From Forficula auricularia (Eukaryota; Arthropoda; Insecta; Dermaptera; Forficulidae): DNA of 64,000 bases. Below the pieces are notes generated by a model. That model had not been told where the DNA came from. It ran no database searches and saw nothing but the letters and a program-made list of their open reading frames with translations. Below are positions 1 through 15,700 of this stretch, piece after piece. Each line of letters starts with the position of its first letter. Position 1 is the stretch's first letter. The stretch covers positions 310,001 through 374,000 of the forward strand of contig JALMQS010000906.1 of assembly GCA_024734495.1 (NCBI GenBank), given 5' to 3'. The position numbers and the translations under genes are program-made.

Positions 1-83
1 ACTGAGAATCGAAGCTCCTATTCTAATGTTAAATAATCAAAAATAATTTTTAAATTATCCTTCAAGATATTTTTAAAATATTT

Positions 84-408
84 GATGAAAATTCTTGCTT
101 GCTCTTGGACCAAACTCAACCAAATTTTGTATACATAATCTGTGGGCCACTAAAAGGCTAGAAATGCAAACACTAACCACCCAAAATGGGGGAGGGGGTC
201 AAAAAATGAAAATTCTTGCCCTTGGACCAAACTCAACCAAATTTTGTATACATAATCTGTGGGCCACTAAAAGGCTAGAAATGCAAAACACTAACCACCC
301 AAAATGGGGGAGGGGGTCAAAAAATGAAAATGTTTGCCCTTGGACCAAACTCAACCAAATTTTGTATACATAATCTGTGGGCCTCTAGGGTGTTAGAAAT
401 GCAAAAAC
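84..408 (+). repeat. Tandem repeat, about 118 bp unit, three copies
   Basis: Three near-identical units begin near 84, 206 and 323. Each carries the core GGACCAAACTCAACC, then TATACATAATCTGTGGGCC, then a G-rich AAAATGGGGGAGGGGGTC. The same unit recurs at 12411-12755, once at 10590-10695, and inverted near 24330-24390. Here, at 12.4 kb and near 24.3 kb it is followed by a GC-rich stretch and a Helitron-type 3' end, so it is probably an internal tandem repeat of one Helitron family. Open frames across it are by-products. Confidence 0.75.
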
Positions 409-677
409 TGGGTGTGGGGGGTGCAGGGAGCTCAGGATGAAGTGGTGGGAAGGGTGCGTAGTGGAGTATAGGGTGGGTGCGGGGGTGGAAAGTGGATGGG
501 GTGCAGAAATGGGGGTTAGAGGGTGGAATGCAGGGGTGGGGTTTAGGGGGCCCGGTGTGGGGGTGGGGGTGGAATGGAGGGAAGGGTGCGTAGGTGGAAT
601 GGGGTTGGGGTGCAGGTGCGAGGGTTCAAGGGGCGTAGCCAGCGGAAACGCCCGCCGAAGGCGGGCTTCTCAGCTAA
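409..677 (+). mobile_element. Non-autonomous Helitron, 3' part and terminus
   Basis: A G-rich stretch in AT-rich surroundings ends in a perfect hairpin (CCCGCC-GAA-GGCGGG, 651-665) followed by CTTCTCAG and CTAA, then T. Hairpin plus CTRR before T is the classical Helitron 3' end. Six other sites in the window end in the same way. The terminus lies only 28 bases from the PDS5 exon at 706. The 5' boundary was not found; the 118-bp repeat just upstream probably belongs to the same element. Confidence 0.65.
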
Positions 678-705
678 TTATTTTATAAATCTAATTGAAA
701 CTCAC

Positions 706-3700
706 CTCTAACATTTCTTGAAAAACTGGCTCTTCTTTAGGAGTCATATTAACAAATAGACATCTAATTGCCTGTTTGGCTTGTTTTGGTGTTCCTCTAT
801 CCACTAAAGCTTTACAAATCGGAACCATTTCGGATACCAAATCCGGGAAGAGATCACCAAGAGATTTATATTTTCCAAGAAAAGTCAATACACTAAATAT
901 AAGAGGTGCCACAATATCCTCATCCATTGATAGAAAAGAGATAAGATGTGCTATTGTTTCATGATGAAGGAAATGTGAAGGAAATACAAATGATAGCATC
1001 TGAGGAAAAAGAAAAAGATATCAATTAGCATCAAAACTATATTATTATTTAAAAAAACATGAATTAATTAATTATAATAATTTATTGATTCAAAAGATTA
1101 AAAATAAAAAAAAACTCAGCAAATTTAACGTAAACTAACGATGAAAAAATATTGAATTTAACATTTGGATATTTATAATAACTTTCTTAAAATAATGACA
1201 TTATATTTGCAGAAAAAATAAGATCAAAAGTATATTCCTAAAACTAGAAAAGAAGAAATCTAAAACGTTTTTTTAATTTATTATAGAAAATTCACAACTC
1301 AGCTAAGTAATGAATATTTGAAAATTGAAAATGTTTACTGTAGAATTTAATGAGAATATCCTATGTCGGTTGTATACCTCACCTTCATGATAAAAAAATT
1401 CTCTTTATTTTTGACCCCAAATAAAATTTGACCCTTCCGAAATTTTATTGAATTAAAATTTTAATACAATTTTTGATTTGTAGGAAAATAAATATATTTA
1501 ATTTTTGAAATTTCAAGTTTTTATCTTATTTAGTTTACGACAATAGAGAGATACAGTAATTGGGTCACGTTTCACTTTTTAAGAACGTTCCCTAATAAAT
1601 CGATTTTCTTGTAAACCTTTTAAAATTTTGAATACACATATTTATAAGTGTCCTTTATAAGTAGGAATTTTTTCAATAGTCCTTGCGGCACTAAATTTAT
1701 AAATATTGACCATTGAAATTTGCATATTTAACACGAGAACCCTATCCCGATTGATGTTAAAGCGACTGTTTCATTAAATAACAATCGTAATTTTCTTGAT
1801 AATATTTTGAAAAATTACAGTAGATATAACAAATATTTTCCTGTTTAAATAATTGTATCAAGCGGTATTCGTTTTGTATGAAAAATGTTAAAAGTTAGGT
1901 ACTTTTGATGGTTTTCATTTTTTCTCTCATGACAGACAAGTGAGAGATGGCGACTTGGCAACATCATTCAATTTTCCTATATTTTACAAACTTCTGCAGC
2001 TGGTGCATTTGAGATTTTTAGCTAATTCTCTCAACCTAACTATACTGTTCTTATCTGGAATTTCGCATTGAGCTATTTCATAAAGTGTTTTTGTTTTTTG
2101 TTTTTTTTTTAATTTTCTTTGTCTTTTAGCGTCGGTAAGAATGCAATGTTGCCAGATCCGAGAAACGACGCAGTGAAAATATTTTTGCCTTTCTGCGCAT
2201 GTTAGAGTAGGGGGAAAGAGTGAACTGCATCTGAGCTATATTAGGGAACGTCCTTAAGTCAAAACTTTTCTTTCGATAAACAACTCAATCAACAAAGCAT
2301 CAAATCTGCTATTTATAAATTTGAATATTTTTTAGAGTCAAATTTTGATTCTAGTCCATTAAAGATTTTTATTAATAGTTGTTATATATTAAAAATTATT
2401 TAAAAAATCTTGTTAATTTATTTTTATTCAAAAAACTAGTAATAAGTCAAATAAATATAATTTTTTGAAAACTTACAACAAGAAGTCTAAGACCCCGTTC
2501 GCCTGCCGTATTAGGATGTAAGCCCATTTCATCAATAAGATTTCCTCCCTTGAGGCAATCTTCAACATATCCAACCAGGATCTTAATATTAATATTGTTT
2601 AATTAACATACATTTTTCTAAAATAATAATAATAATAATAATATAAATAAAATTATGTAAAAAAATTACCTTAATAGCTTTAGCATCCACCATCACAGAA
2701 GATATTCTCTCTAACAACATTTTTACAGTGTTATAATAAAGATTTGTCATTACAGGCTGTCCAAGTTTTTTAAGTACTAAACTCTAAAACATTAAACATA
2801 TATTATTATAATAAAAGCAGTGGGTATATGAATTTTTAAAAAAGATTATGTTATTTTTAAATTTAATGTCACTAGAGACTATTTTTTCGATAAAGATTAA
2901 GAATTTAAAGGCCAAATCAAAGACCTTATTAAATATTTTAATTCATGTCAGAAGGGATCGCCCCTTCATGAGTCGAACCCAAGTAACAAGTTGGCAGTTA
3001 ACCTTCCAGCGGGCGCGCTGTCATAAAATTTACGACACATGCGCCTTATCGCTTCCACCACTTTTACTACTTAGTCTCAAGAATCGACCTCCGAGCTATT
3101 CGAGGGTCAGGGTTTTTCTAAACTACAGGTGTGCTTAGAAGTTTTAGTTATTCATTGATATTTGAAAATTTCCGTTGAGCGTAAATTTTACGACACGATC
3201 CTTAAAGTATAAGTATATTAAATAAACTGATTTTTTTCTTATTTTATATCGTATCTTTTTATAGCTAAATGTATTTTTTGGTTTTAGGCAGGTTCGATTA
3301 TGGTTTATAGGCCGCTAACACAAAAAGAGCTAGAAAAAATATTTAGTGTTGTTTCGTTTTTTTGTTTAAGAAAATATACTTTTTAAAAGTACTGTCATTT
3401 ATCATTTTTCATAACCTTACAGCAATTCTTTAACATTAATATAAAGAAAACACCATTTACATGGAGAAAACGATTAAAATTTACGACAAGCGCCAGTTCA
3501 AGGGAAATTACACAGCACGCCCGCTGGAAGGTTAACTTAATCTTAGGGACAAAATTCATCCGATTTGTAGGTATGCTCATCTAGAAAATTTTTATCTAAT
3601 AAGATCAATGATTAGGCCTTTAAATTCATAGTATGTAAAATTAAATATATTCTTGTAGTACTAGTATAATAATTCTAATTATTTTGAACTGCATTTATAT

Positions 3701-6700
3701 TTAAAATTTATATTACCGTTGTGTCTCCACAATCTTTGCAGTTCACATCAGGGTTAACAATTTTTTCCATTGCTTGATAAAGTAGTTGATCACGCATTAA
3801 ATGGAGTGAAAATTTTGAGAGAAATTCTTGAGCTTTCACAGGTTCCGGGAGAAACCGAGAAATAACCTGGATTTTTCCAGCTATTTCTTTATCTCTTTCA
3901 GAAGATTGTGGCTTTCGATAAATTTCTAACCATTCACTTACAGATCTTCGTACACTAAAAGAACATAAATTTGTATGAAAAGTAATAACTTATTTTTATT
4001 TGAAGGCAAGTCTTTTTTTATTTTATCTTATTATATTATAATTAGAGACCGGATTTTTATGCAGTAAAAACTGCCAAAATATGCAGTTAAAAAGGCTGAA
4101 ATATGCAAGTCATATGCCGAATACATTGAAATATGCAAATATATGCAGTAAAAATTGACAAAATAAATTTATTTATGTACTAAAAAATTAAAATTGAAAA
4201 CAAAACGACTATATATTTGAAAGAGTGCTATGATTTTCCGGCTATAATCTGATCACTACGCTAATTTAGACACACTTGTACACACACACACACACACGAA
4301 CACTCAATGGCCATTAAAAAAAATAATAATAATAAAGAAATAATTAACAAAGGATCTCAAAAATAATTAAAATTTGATTGTAATTTTGAATAATTTATGT
4401 TTACAAGTATTTTTCTAAATTATCTTCAGATTATTATGTCTACGGTCACTTAAAATTGATTTATACAATGAAAAGGAACACCCCACATCCTCAGATGTAA
4501 TGGGGCAAATTTAAAGGAACTTTATATATATATTTCTTCATTTTTTTTTCATTCTTTCTCCGAAAATTTACTTTTAAAAAATCTGTATTTGGTGCGAAAT
4601 AGGCAATATTTAACAAAAAATCCTTCAAATATGCAATTTTATCAAATATTAGTCAAATATGCAAAAATATGCAGTATAAAATATAACCCACAGTATTCTA
4701 GATGCATGATTTGGATAGATAATTGATCTGGGTCGTATGTGGCGACAAACAAAATATACAATTGCATAGGAATCCGGTCTCTAATTATAATATAATATAG
4801 AGGCCTGTCTGTAAAAATGTGCAAGTCTCAGACTCTCATTCCAGGGGAAAAGATGTAAATAAAAACTAGATAACCAAGCCAGAGTACTTTGCAACGAGAG
4901 AAACATATGAAAGCAAAATTTTAGCAGAGTGTCAACTAGTTTTAAAAGAAATATGATATATAATCCAAATGGTCAATAAAAAAGTTAGGATATATATTTT
5001 TATATTTTGATTTAATTAAAGAATAAAAAAAATTATTAGACAAAAAGGATCAACTGGGGAGCGAACCCGGGACCTTCGCAAACCTCAATGAATATTTTTT
5101 TTATAATTTTCTCATTAATATATCACAGAATAATTAACATATTAACGAGAATTGTTTTTGATCGCGTTTTTAAACAAGATATATATATATATATATAGTG
5201 AGACTAGTGCTGGTTGAGTCTATTGGAGTCTGCTGAATCTTAAGTCTAATTAATTGATGGCAAACACCTAACACACGTGTTAACAGATCGACCGCGCTGG
5301 ACTGGGAGATTGAATATATAACATCTCAGATTACAAATCCATTTGGTGATCCATATCAGTGTTTGATATAAAAAGCGTCATGCGGCTAATCGCGAAATGA
5401 TGCTGGATCATAGCTAGATGGATCACATCTTTTTCATTCTCTCTTGGTCCAGACTTAAGATTCAGCAGACTCCAATAGCCTCAACCAGCAGTAGTCTAGC
5501 GATATATATATCTTGTTTAAAAACGCGATCAAAAACAATTCTCTTTAATGTATTAATTATTCTTTAATATATTAATTAGAAAATTATTTAAATTCATTAT
5601 TTCTTACACAGAAATATATAAATTCGGATATTATTATTACTTAATATCTGACAAAAATCACTTGCATTCGATTCGCGATCGAATCAAATGCAGGAAACTT
5701 ATGATTAACTCAATGAATATAATAATTAAACAAGTAAATTTTTTCAGTCAAAATTTTTTATCAGTTTATTTTAAAGATGGAAATTAGAGACTGAAACAAG
5801 TTAAATTGTTTTTTATGTATTTAAGAAATTAAATTTTGAATTAACAAAGTGCGAAGTGAAGGAGACAGAAAATATCTAACGATTATACAATTTGGAATCG
5901 AAGCGTCGTCTGTATGTAAAACTAATTCAGAGTAGAATTTAAGATTTTACATTTTTTTGAATACACAATAATTGAAGATTTATGCTTACGCCAGTTGATT
6001 TTTTTGTAATTCTACAAAAGCCTTAGTAGCATGATCATCAATTGTTCCTAAAAGATGATAAAGTTTTTTCATCCTTTCTTCAGGTCCGAGTTGGAAAGGA
6101 ACCAAACTTGTATTCAAGAGCCGTTCTACTAATAAACGATCTTCCATTCCTGTCATATAGTAACCTGAAAAAAAAATTATAATAGTGTTATGGCTATATA
6201 GTTAGTAACGTGAATATGTTACAAGATAAATTTTTTTATTAAATTTTGGTGCAATGGGAATATCAATTTCCGAATATTTAATCAGTGTAGTCAAGGGTAT
6301 AAAAACGAGAACAAAGAAATCTATTTGTAAGATTCAGTTATAGACTGTAATTTAAATTAAATGTTGTATTTTTAAGGAATAAATTTGTTTGACTTAGAAG
6401 TTGTTGTTTTTTTATTTATTTTTTTAATGATATTGATGTGAGAAGGAGATACACGAAAAAGTTCAAGGTATCTGTTGGGTGCGGGTCTTAAACAGCTGAA
6501 GGTTATAAGTTGCGGGGAAGACGGTGGCTGGAAGTGAGTTCCAGTCTCTTGAGGTCATAGGGATAAAAGAGTTGGCGAAAGCGTAGGTTCGGCTTTTATC
6601 CAATTTGACAGCGAAGGAGTGATGAGCTTTCGAAAACCGCCTGTTACTAGCAAAGAGGGCTCTAGAGTCGATAATTGATTTCAGCTTTACTGAACAGACA

Positions 6701-9700
6701 CCATGATATCTGTAGTAGAGGGAAAGGGCAGAAACGGTTCTTCGGTGAGTCAGGGAGTCGAGTGGGTTTGTTAGGACCGGGTCTCCTATTAGTTTAATTG
6801 CATCCAGTGTGGCAAGAGAATGCTTGGAGGCCCCTCTCCACAGATGAGAGCCATATTCGAGACAGGAACGAATTTGAGCCTTATAAAGGGTAAGAAGTTG
6901 ACCGGGAGTATAATAGCGTCTAGACCTAAATAGGAGACCAATCTTGCGCGCTGCAGATTTAGCAGTGGTTGAGATATGGTTATTCCAAGACCCTAGAGTG
7001 ACGCCTAGCATTTAAAATTTTATCACTGAATTCCAATGAGTTTGAATGGAATGATATGTTTGGAAGGTTTCTGTCGACGCGCCTACAAATAAGGCAACAC
7101 TGAGTTTTCCCTGAATTGAAGTTAACTAAGTTTTGGGAGCCCCAGTTTTTAAGTCTGCATAAGTCTAAATTAATTGAGGAGGCAATGTCTGCACGGTTTT
7201 TGTGCGATACAGGGGCGTTGTCTAGGGTGCTGTCATCTGCGTAACAATGTATCGGGATGGAGGGCAAGTTTAGAAGGTAGTTGATATAGATAAGATAAGA
7301 TGGTTTTCGTTTGTGCTATATTGTCGTTATATTAGGAATGTTTTCTAGCAACATACAAGCACACCACGGTGTTGATTAGGAATGAAATTTGGGGAGATGT
7401 TCTATCCATTGATATGAGCACTTCAATAGTATCCGTTATGGTCACTGGCCCATCGAGCTCTGAAACCCCGAAAGGACTATGAATCACCATTATTAATCAT
7501 CTCAAGAAATAGGGAGATTTTTTTTAATGCAATTGAATGCAAGAAGGAAGATGCGGCCCCTTTGAATCTCGAAAGATCCCTATATTACCGAAGAGAAGGA
7601 GGAATAGTTCAAGAAAAGGGGTAGAGGGGACGTAGGTGTTTGTGCACCCGGATTTTGAAGTTTATAAGTGACGGAAAAGACGGAGGCCGGTAGAGAGTTC
7701 CAATTCCTCGAAGTCATGGGGACAAACGTATTGTCGAATGAAGTGGTCCGGCACTTTTCCAAATTAACCGCGAAACAGGTCTATTCTCTAAAAACAAACA
7801 TTAATATTTAACATCTTAAATTGAGTGTTAAAAAGTCAAGTAATAACACCAACGTTAAAAAATGCTATTCTCTAAACCAAGTTTTAACAGCAACGTTAAC
7901 ATTTTACTTTTTAACACCGGGTGTTAACGATCCATATGAAGATAGCAACGTTTTCTGCTTGTTCGTGTTTTTACACCCTTCGATAGTCTCTACTAACTTG
8001 ATTTGTTATTCTCAATCTAGTAACTGACAACTATTTGACAGTTCACTTGGTTAATTTAATTTTAATAAAAAATTTTATATTCTGAAATTATTATTATTTA
8101 TAAGAAGATAATTTTTTATGATGTCTCAAAACTGAAAGTATAAATATTACTCCTAAAAAAAAACAAATCTAAAATTGTAATAAAACTTATTTTAACAGCA
8201 AAAAGATAAGAAGTCCAAGGACTACTAAAAAACAAATAGAAATTTTATCGTACAATCACAGATCAAATGGATCTCAAATGTGTTGCTTTTATCTCAAAGC
8301 TGTCAAAATCATAACTTACTTTTTGGTTTGTGCATTAAATACGGCGTTAAAATATTAAAGGCACCTCTGGACATGACGTTAATTTTTAACACTTTTGACT
8401 AAATGTTAATGCTTTAGTGTTAAAGTTTTTGCTTACAGAATACCAATTTGAGGCAAGGAGGTGTTAAAATGATTTAACGCTGAATTCGGATGTTAAAAGT
8501 TAACGTTTTTGCTTAGACCTGAAAGGGTGTTAGGAATCGTCAAAACGCATACTACGCGCAAAGCACTCCTTGAGGGGGGAAATTGTGTTTAAATTGCAGT
8601 CTTGTTAATTCATAAAGAAAAAAAAATGTACATATAAAGAAAGAAAGAAATTTACCATGTAATATTTTGTCTTTTATCCAAAGTACAGCTTTTTTTGTTG
8701 CTTGAGGAACATCCGCGTCATTAAGATGTTTACGGTATATCATAGCAAGTCCAGTCATCGCTTCTTTTCGTATTTTGAACTGTAAATAAATTTAATAAAA
8801 TCATATTAATTAAAAGTACTTCTGATTATTTTAAGAGACACTATTAATAAATAATAATTGAGGGATAATAGTGATAAGTCAGTTTGAATGAAATATTTTA
8901 GAGATACTATTCTAAGCTATTCGGGGATATTTTAGTGCTCAGGTGGTAGAGTTAATTAATTAGTGAAGTAAAGTCAGCCTCAATTTGGCAGGGAATCAAA
9001 CTTGAATTCATATGTAGATAGTTTTAAGATTATGATCATTAATCAGTAATGATTTAGCTACCAGACGGAGCTTCACTTAGAAAGAGGCATAGTGCGAATG
9101 GGACTCTTATTTTCAGGGTTTTGTACCAAATAAATAAATATAGTAGAAGAATTAAAATTCTTAAATAAACCTAATTTAAGATGCTTGAACTGAGTGAACA
9201 TCAATTATTATAAAACTAAAGATTTGAGCATCTTTTTTTTTAAAAAAGTTGGAATGTTTTTCAAAAAAATCACCTCAGGTTAAAACTAACCAATGTTTAT
9301 TAAAAGAGAAAGAATTTAATTTTTAGGACAAGGTGAGCTGACTGCCCGGAAAGCATGTTAGTTCTCAGGTTCGACTCTTGAGGGGATGAATCCCCTTGGA
9401 TATCGCAATTTAATAATAATTTAAATAAGATGACTTTTATGAAAAACTTTTTTTATATTTTAAGCTAAATTTTTTAATTTCCGTTATAGAAGAATGGAGT
9501 AAAAAATTGCTGTGCTTATATAATATATTGCGATTCAGAGAGAAGTTTTTGTCTCGAGGGTGTGAGCTGACTGCCCGGAAAGTATGTTAGTTCTCAGGTT
9601 CGACTCTTGAGGGGATGAATCCCCTCTGATATCGCAATTTAATAATATTTCTACTAAAATCTTAGAATTTGTCCTAAAAATTAAATTCTTTCTCTATCAA

Positions 9701-12700
9701 GTATTATGAAGTAATATTCAAAAAAAAACTGCTACTCTAGGAAAAATACCAATTTTCAACATAATTATTATTTAAAAAGAACCGTGTTTGGTGGCCCTAT
9801 TTTATTTATAGAATTGGCTAAGGGGCCAGTTATGGGAGGAAAAAAAGTTGAAATAAAAGCCAACTTATATTTAAAATAAAGTATTAAATAGAAGTTGGCT
9901 TTTATTTCAACTTTTTTTTCCCCTATAACTGGCCCCTTAGCCAATTCATTAAAAATAATTATTATTTTTAAAGTAATATTAAAATAAATTATAAATTTAT
10001 CTAAAATAATATGTAATTCATTATATTTCGTAAATTTATATGAAAAAAAAATTGTCCTTAAATGGATTCGAGACATGGTCATTTAATATACTTTCTATTG
10101 GTTATTCTTCGAGCGCTTTACATAAAATAGAATTTCAATTGCCAAATTTTTTGTAAACGATAAGAAAAACGATTATAGATAAGAAAATATTTGAGAAATG
10201 AAAATTATTTTTATTTGTCGTTCAAAAGCAGAGAATGGACATAATTGTTGATTTTTTTTTACTTTACCATACAGGGCATGGTCAAATATTGTAATCATGC
10301 ATGAAAAAAGTGTTTTTTTTTCCCTTCTTTTTTTCGAAATATCTCAAAAATGGCTGAAACTATTATATTTTTCGAGATAATAATTGTTTTGTCAAAATGT
10401 CTTTTAGTCTTGTCTGTGCGTTACCAAATTTTTGAGGACGAGAGAGATCAAAAACTAGTGTGAATATCGAAACCAAATTTCACACGTAGTTTTGGCCCAG
10501 TGAGATTAAGAGCTGATTAGATTTTGGTGCATATGGACCCAAAATTAAGGGGATGGAGGGGGTTAAAAATTAAAAATCTAGGCCATTTGAGCAAACTCAA
10601 CCAAATTTTGTATACATAATCAGTGAAACCCCAAAAATCTAAAAATGCAAAAAAAAACTAATCGCCCAAAATGGGGGGGGGGGTTCAAAAATGAAAATCA
10701 ACCCAGGTTGTATGGTAAAGTCAGGTGGATGGCCACATCAGAACACGTCAGCTTATTTTTATTTCAATTGCGAGATAATAGTATCACTAAAAATACCTTC
10801 TTGTCCAATGTCCTCTCTTTGACGAAATCTAATAAATCTTCCGAATCGCTAACAACTTCAAAATCTCTTTTCGCGGTGTTAACAATTGCTGTCACAACCT
10901 CAAATCGAACATTTTCTTCTGCATCATGCTGTCTCATCTTCAGTGTTTCTGTAATGTCTCTTCGAAGTTCTGGATGATTTAACAAAAAATGCATTGAATA
11001 TTGTACACATTTTATGCGAATTTGAACATTAATATCGTTGAATCTAAAAGTAAATAGAACAAACAATATAAATGAATTTATAAAATAAATGTAATGCTAA
11101 GAATTTGTACAAAAACAAATTTAATTATATCTGGTGAGATTTCGAAAGGTGCATGGCTATTAAGATGTTCTAGATTTATCAACAACATTATAGTCTGTTT
11201 TTAAGAGTTATATTTACAGTAAAAGAAAACTAATGCTTGATAAGGAGGTTCTTTCGCGACAATCCACACAAAAAGTTTTAGCCTCGTAACCACTCTATAA
11301 ATATGAACGGTGCTAAAATTTTAGGTTATGTTTTTTTAACGTGACTGTACTTTTTACACTACTATATTCTCTTTATGAATGGATCGTTTCCAAGCCATTG
11401 ATATTATATCCCATCCACTAAAAATAATCGCCCAAATATGTTAGTTTTTTTTTATTTTTTTATCAAAACTACGAGGTAAATAATTTCAATTTTTTCTTAA
11501 GTTACTCCGAATATATTATTCTAACAAATATTAGTTTTTCTTCAAGAGAGTGAAAGTCCTTCAATGAAAAAAAATAAAATAATGATCATATCCCCACCCT
11601 TTCCCAATCTAGCATATGTAAAAAATTTCATTTTTAATTGCAATTATTTAATGTTTGGTGTGGTAAATCGTCTTCAAATTTTAACAGTGTGTTTATTATG
11701 CTTTCAATGACTTATATTACAAGTTTCAAAGACTTCTTGAATTTTTGCATTTGTGAAAGAACTACCTTAAGCTTAAGAATGTTGATTGCGGAAAACTTAA
11801 GATCTTGTAGGGAGTTTTACACTAATTCTTATTACTACTAAGCTTATTTAAGCTGTATTTACATAGGTCGAAAAAAAAGAACAGAAATTCGCTGAATAAA
11901 CCTAAAAATTAATCGAACTAGTTTTTTATGATTATTTTCATATCGTTTTACAATTTTGTTTTATATAACAGTTCAAATTTGTTAAACATTTTTGGATAAA
12001 ACTCCGATAAAGGGCATTTTGACCTATTTTTGAGGCACTAAAGCAATAATTAAAATCAAAATATTTTGATTTATTAACTGATAAAAGCTCACTGAATTTT
12101 AATTAATTGAATTACATACATATCGATTTGGGTTTAGTTTAGAAAGGTGAAGCATTGAAATACAAAAAAACATATTTGAGTATTTTGCTCTATTTATCCC
12201 CGAAAGGGAGATAATAGTCATTTTGGGGTAAATTTTTGAAATTTTTAAAGTGCTCTATCTCCTCGAGTTTTTAAGTTTTAGCATTCAAATTTGGTACTTA
12301 GGTTTATTAATTCTCTCGAGAAGATTTTTTTATTTTTTTGAAATTTGACCTCTGAACTGAAAAATGGGGAATTTTTGATTTTGTGGTCTAAAACACAAAA
12401 GGCTTCGTATCTTTCTTGCCCATGGACCAAACTCAACCAAATTTTGTATACATAATCTGTGGGCCACTAGAAGGTTAGAAATGCAAAAACTAACCACCCA
12501 AAATGGGGAGGGGGTCAAAAAATGAAAATTCTTGCCCTTGGACCAAATTTAACCAAATTTTGTATACATAATCTGTGGGCCACTAGAAGGTTAGAAATGT
12601 AAAAACTAACGACCCAAAATGAGGGGGAGGGGGCCAAAAAATGAAAATTCTATCGCTTGGACCAAATTCAACCAAGTTTTGTATACATAATCTGTGGGTC

Positions 12701-15700
12701 ACTAGAAGGTTAGAAATGTAACAACTAACCACCCAAAATGGGGGGGGGGGGAATGAAAATTCTATCCCTTGGGATGCGGGGGTGGAGGTCCAGGGCCCTG
12801 GCTAGCAAGAGGGCCACCGAAGGCGGGCGTCGCAGCTAGTTATAAATTAAAAAGTTTACCTTAAATTAATCACAAATTATGTGATATCTCATTTTTTTTT
12901 TTTAACATTGACAAATAAACGGTCCATTTGTAGTAGAAATTTTATCAGGTATTTTTGTGATCTTTGACTGATAATCTATAAGAATAAAATAAAATAAATA
13001 ATTACCGTCCAAGAAACGCTCTCCACAAATGAATATGATGACGAGCAAGATTCGATTCCCGTTCGCTAAACATGCGAGCGAGAAGAGCAACTGCGCCTAG
13101 TCGATCAACCTCTGATCCACTTTTAAGTTTACATTCAAGTTGGGGTAATACAGCCAAAAGGACACTGGGACATATATGATTCAATTCATATATCAAATCA
13201 TAGACTTTGGTGCAAATATTTAGCGTCTTTTCTTCTCTTCCCAATATTAAAACATGATTAAAAAACTGAAAAGAATAAGAATTTTAAAAACCAAAAATCT
13301 TATATTATTTAAGCTGGGATATACATCGTGTTGCAAAAAGGTCAAAATTGTAAAAAGAGGCAATATTCATCAAAACAAGAAATAACCGGCCAAGTATAAG
13401 TCGGATAACATACCGAGTGTAACTTCCAAAATAGTTGAAATATCAAACTAAAAAAATATAAAAAAAACCGAATTTCTTTAAATTTTAAAATATATTTATT
13501 GACTATTTCTTCTTTTACCCGTTCATTGAGTCGGTTTAAAACTAACAAGCACTAGATATTATGGGTTTATAATGCATATTTTAAGTGCATATTTCCTTTT
13601 AAAATGCATATTCGGCCTTTTTCAATGCATATTTTGCTGTTTTTTAGTGCTTATGGATCCGAACATCTCATCACTCATCATAATGGACGTCGTTTCAATA
13701 CATATATCTAGAATCGTTTTCAAGTCCTGGGGAAATATATTATTTGGCTGTGGGCTTATTGAGATTTTTGATTTGAACGTTTTGAAAACCTCACTAATCC
13801 ATCACTCGATGGAGTTACCTAGCACCAGAAATCAATTCAAGAACTAGGTCGAAACTACGTGCATTATCAGTTTATTTCATTAAAAATGTGCAAAGTAAGT
13901 GGTTTCAGTCGAAATTTCTTATTTGATAAATAATTCAACCACCAATGCATTAAGGAGGTTCTTTCGCTACTATCCACACAAAAAGTTTTAGCCTCGTAAC
14001 CACTCTATAAATATGAACGGTGCTAAAATTTTAGGTTATGTTTTTTAACGTGACTGTACTTTTGACATTACTATATTCACTTTATGAATGGATCGTTTCC
14101 AAGCCGTTGTTCTTATATCCCCTACACTAAAAATAATCGTCCAAATATGTTGTTGTTTTTTTTATTTTTTATCAAAACTACGAGGTAAATAATTTCAATT
14201 TTTTATTAAGTTACTCCGAATATATTATTCTAACAAATATTAGTTTTTCATCAAGATGAGGAAAGTCCTTCAATGAAAAAAAAATAATGATAATTTTCCC
14301 ACCCTACCATATGTAAAAAATTTCATTTTTAATTGCAATTATTTCATGTTTGGTGTGGTAAATCGTCTTCAAATTTTTACAGTATGTTTATTATGCTTTT
14401 AATGACTTATATTTCAAATTTCGAAGACTTCTTGAATTTTTCCATTTGTGAAAGAACTACCTTAAATCTCCAATTTTAGGACCCATGTTTATAAAATGTT
14501 TTAAATTAATTTCTTGTTTTGATAAATTCAATCCTCTTTTAAAATATATGGTCTTTTCGTTAACACTATCAGAATACTAAAAGAAAAACATTTTTAAAAC
14601 TAAAATAATAACCAGTATATTATGCACTGTTTTATATATTAATTATTAAAAATACAACAAATAACAAATATATACAAACACACAACATTTCGACGAAGTG
14701 ATCGAAAAGTCGTGGGTTGTGTATATTTGTTAATGTTTTTAATAAATGTATAAAACAGTGCATAATGTGATTTATTTCAAAAAGTTCTAATAAACTATTC
14801 AACCATCAAAGGTTTAATAAATTTGTATAATAATTACCGCTTGTATATAGGGCTCCAAAGTATCACTACATTTAACTACCAGTTCTTTAGCAAGTAAATA
14901 AGCATTTTTGCGTTGAGATTTATTTGGTTCAACAATATTCATTAGAATTATATCTAATAATTCATTTGAAACGAGATCAGATTCTGTAATCAATGGGCAT
15001 AGAACATCCAACATGAAACTTTTTACTTTTCCAGAATGTTCATCACTGAAAAGAAAAATAAAGATAAAACATTTTAAAAATCAATTGACAAAATTTTAAA
15101 TACTAGAAATAATATTTTTCAATAATAAATTTTCTTGATTGTACAGTAGACTCTCGACAATTCGAAATCCAAGGGACTACAAGAAAAATTCGAATTATTA
15201 AGTTTTTAATATATTTTTGAAAATATGTATGAGCTTACATAAATTTTATATATAGCCTCAACTAAAAAAGTAAAAATAATAAAAAGGACAAAAAAATTAC
15301 ATATGTATTAACATTGCAATAGATAATAACTAGAGACCGGATTCCTATGCAATTGCATATTTTGTTTGTCGCCACATACGACCCAGGGAATCAATTATCT
15401 ATCCGAATCATGCATCTAGGATACTGTGGGTTAAATTTTATACTGCATATTTGAGTAATATTGCATAAAATTGCATATTTGAAGAATATTGCATAAAATT
15501 GCATATTTGAAGGATTTTTTGTGCAAAATACAGATTTTTTAAAAGTAAATTTTTGGAGAAAGAATGAAAAAAATGAAGAAATAAAACAGGGGGACATTAT
15601 TATTTTTTTAAAGGCCTTTGGTAATAATAGCCGATTTTGGCCATTGAGTGTTCGTATATGTGTGGAAGTGTTTGTAAATTAGTGTAGGGATCAGAGCCGG

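Noticed and set aside
84..408. CRISPR-like array
   Set aside because: Units are about 118 bp, contiguous without unique spacers, and in a eukaryotic Helitron setting.
9768..10082. 104-codon minus frame
   Set aside because: Most of it reads the hairpin MITE arms and has no family resemblance.
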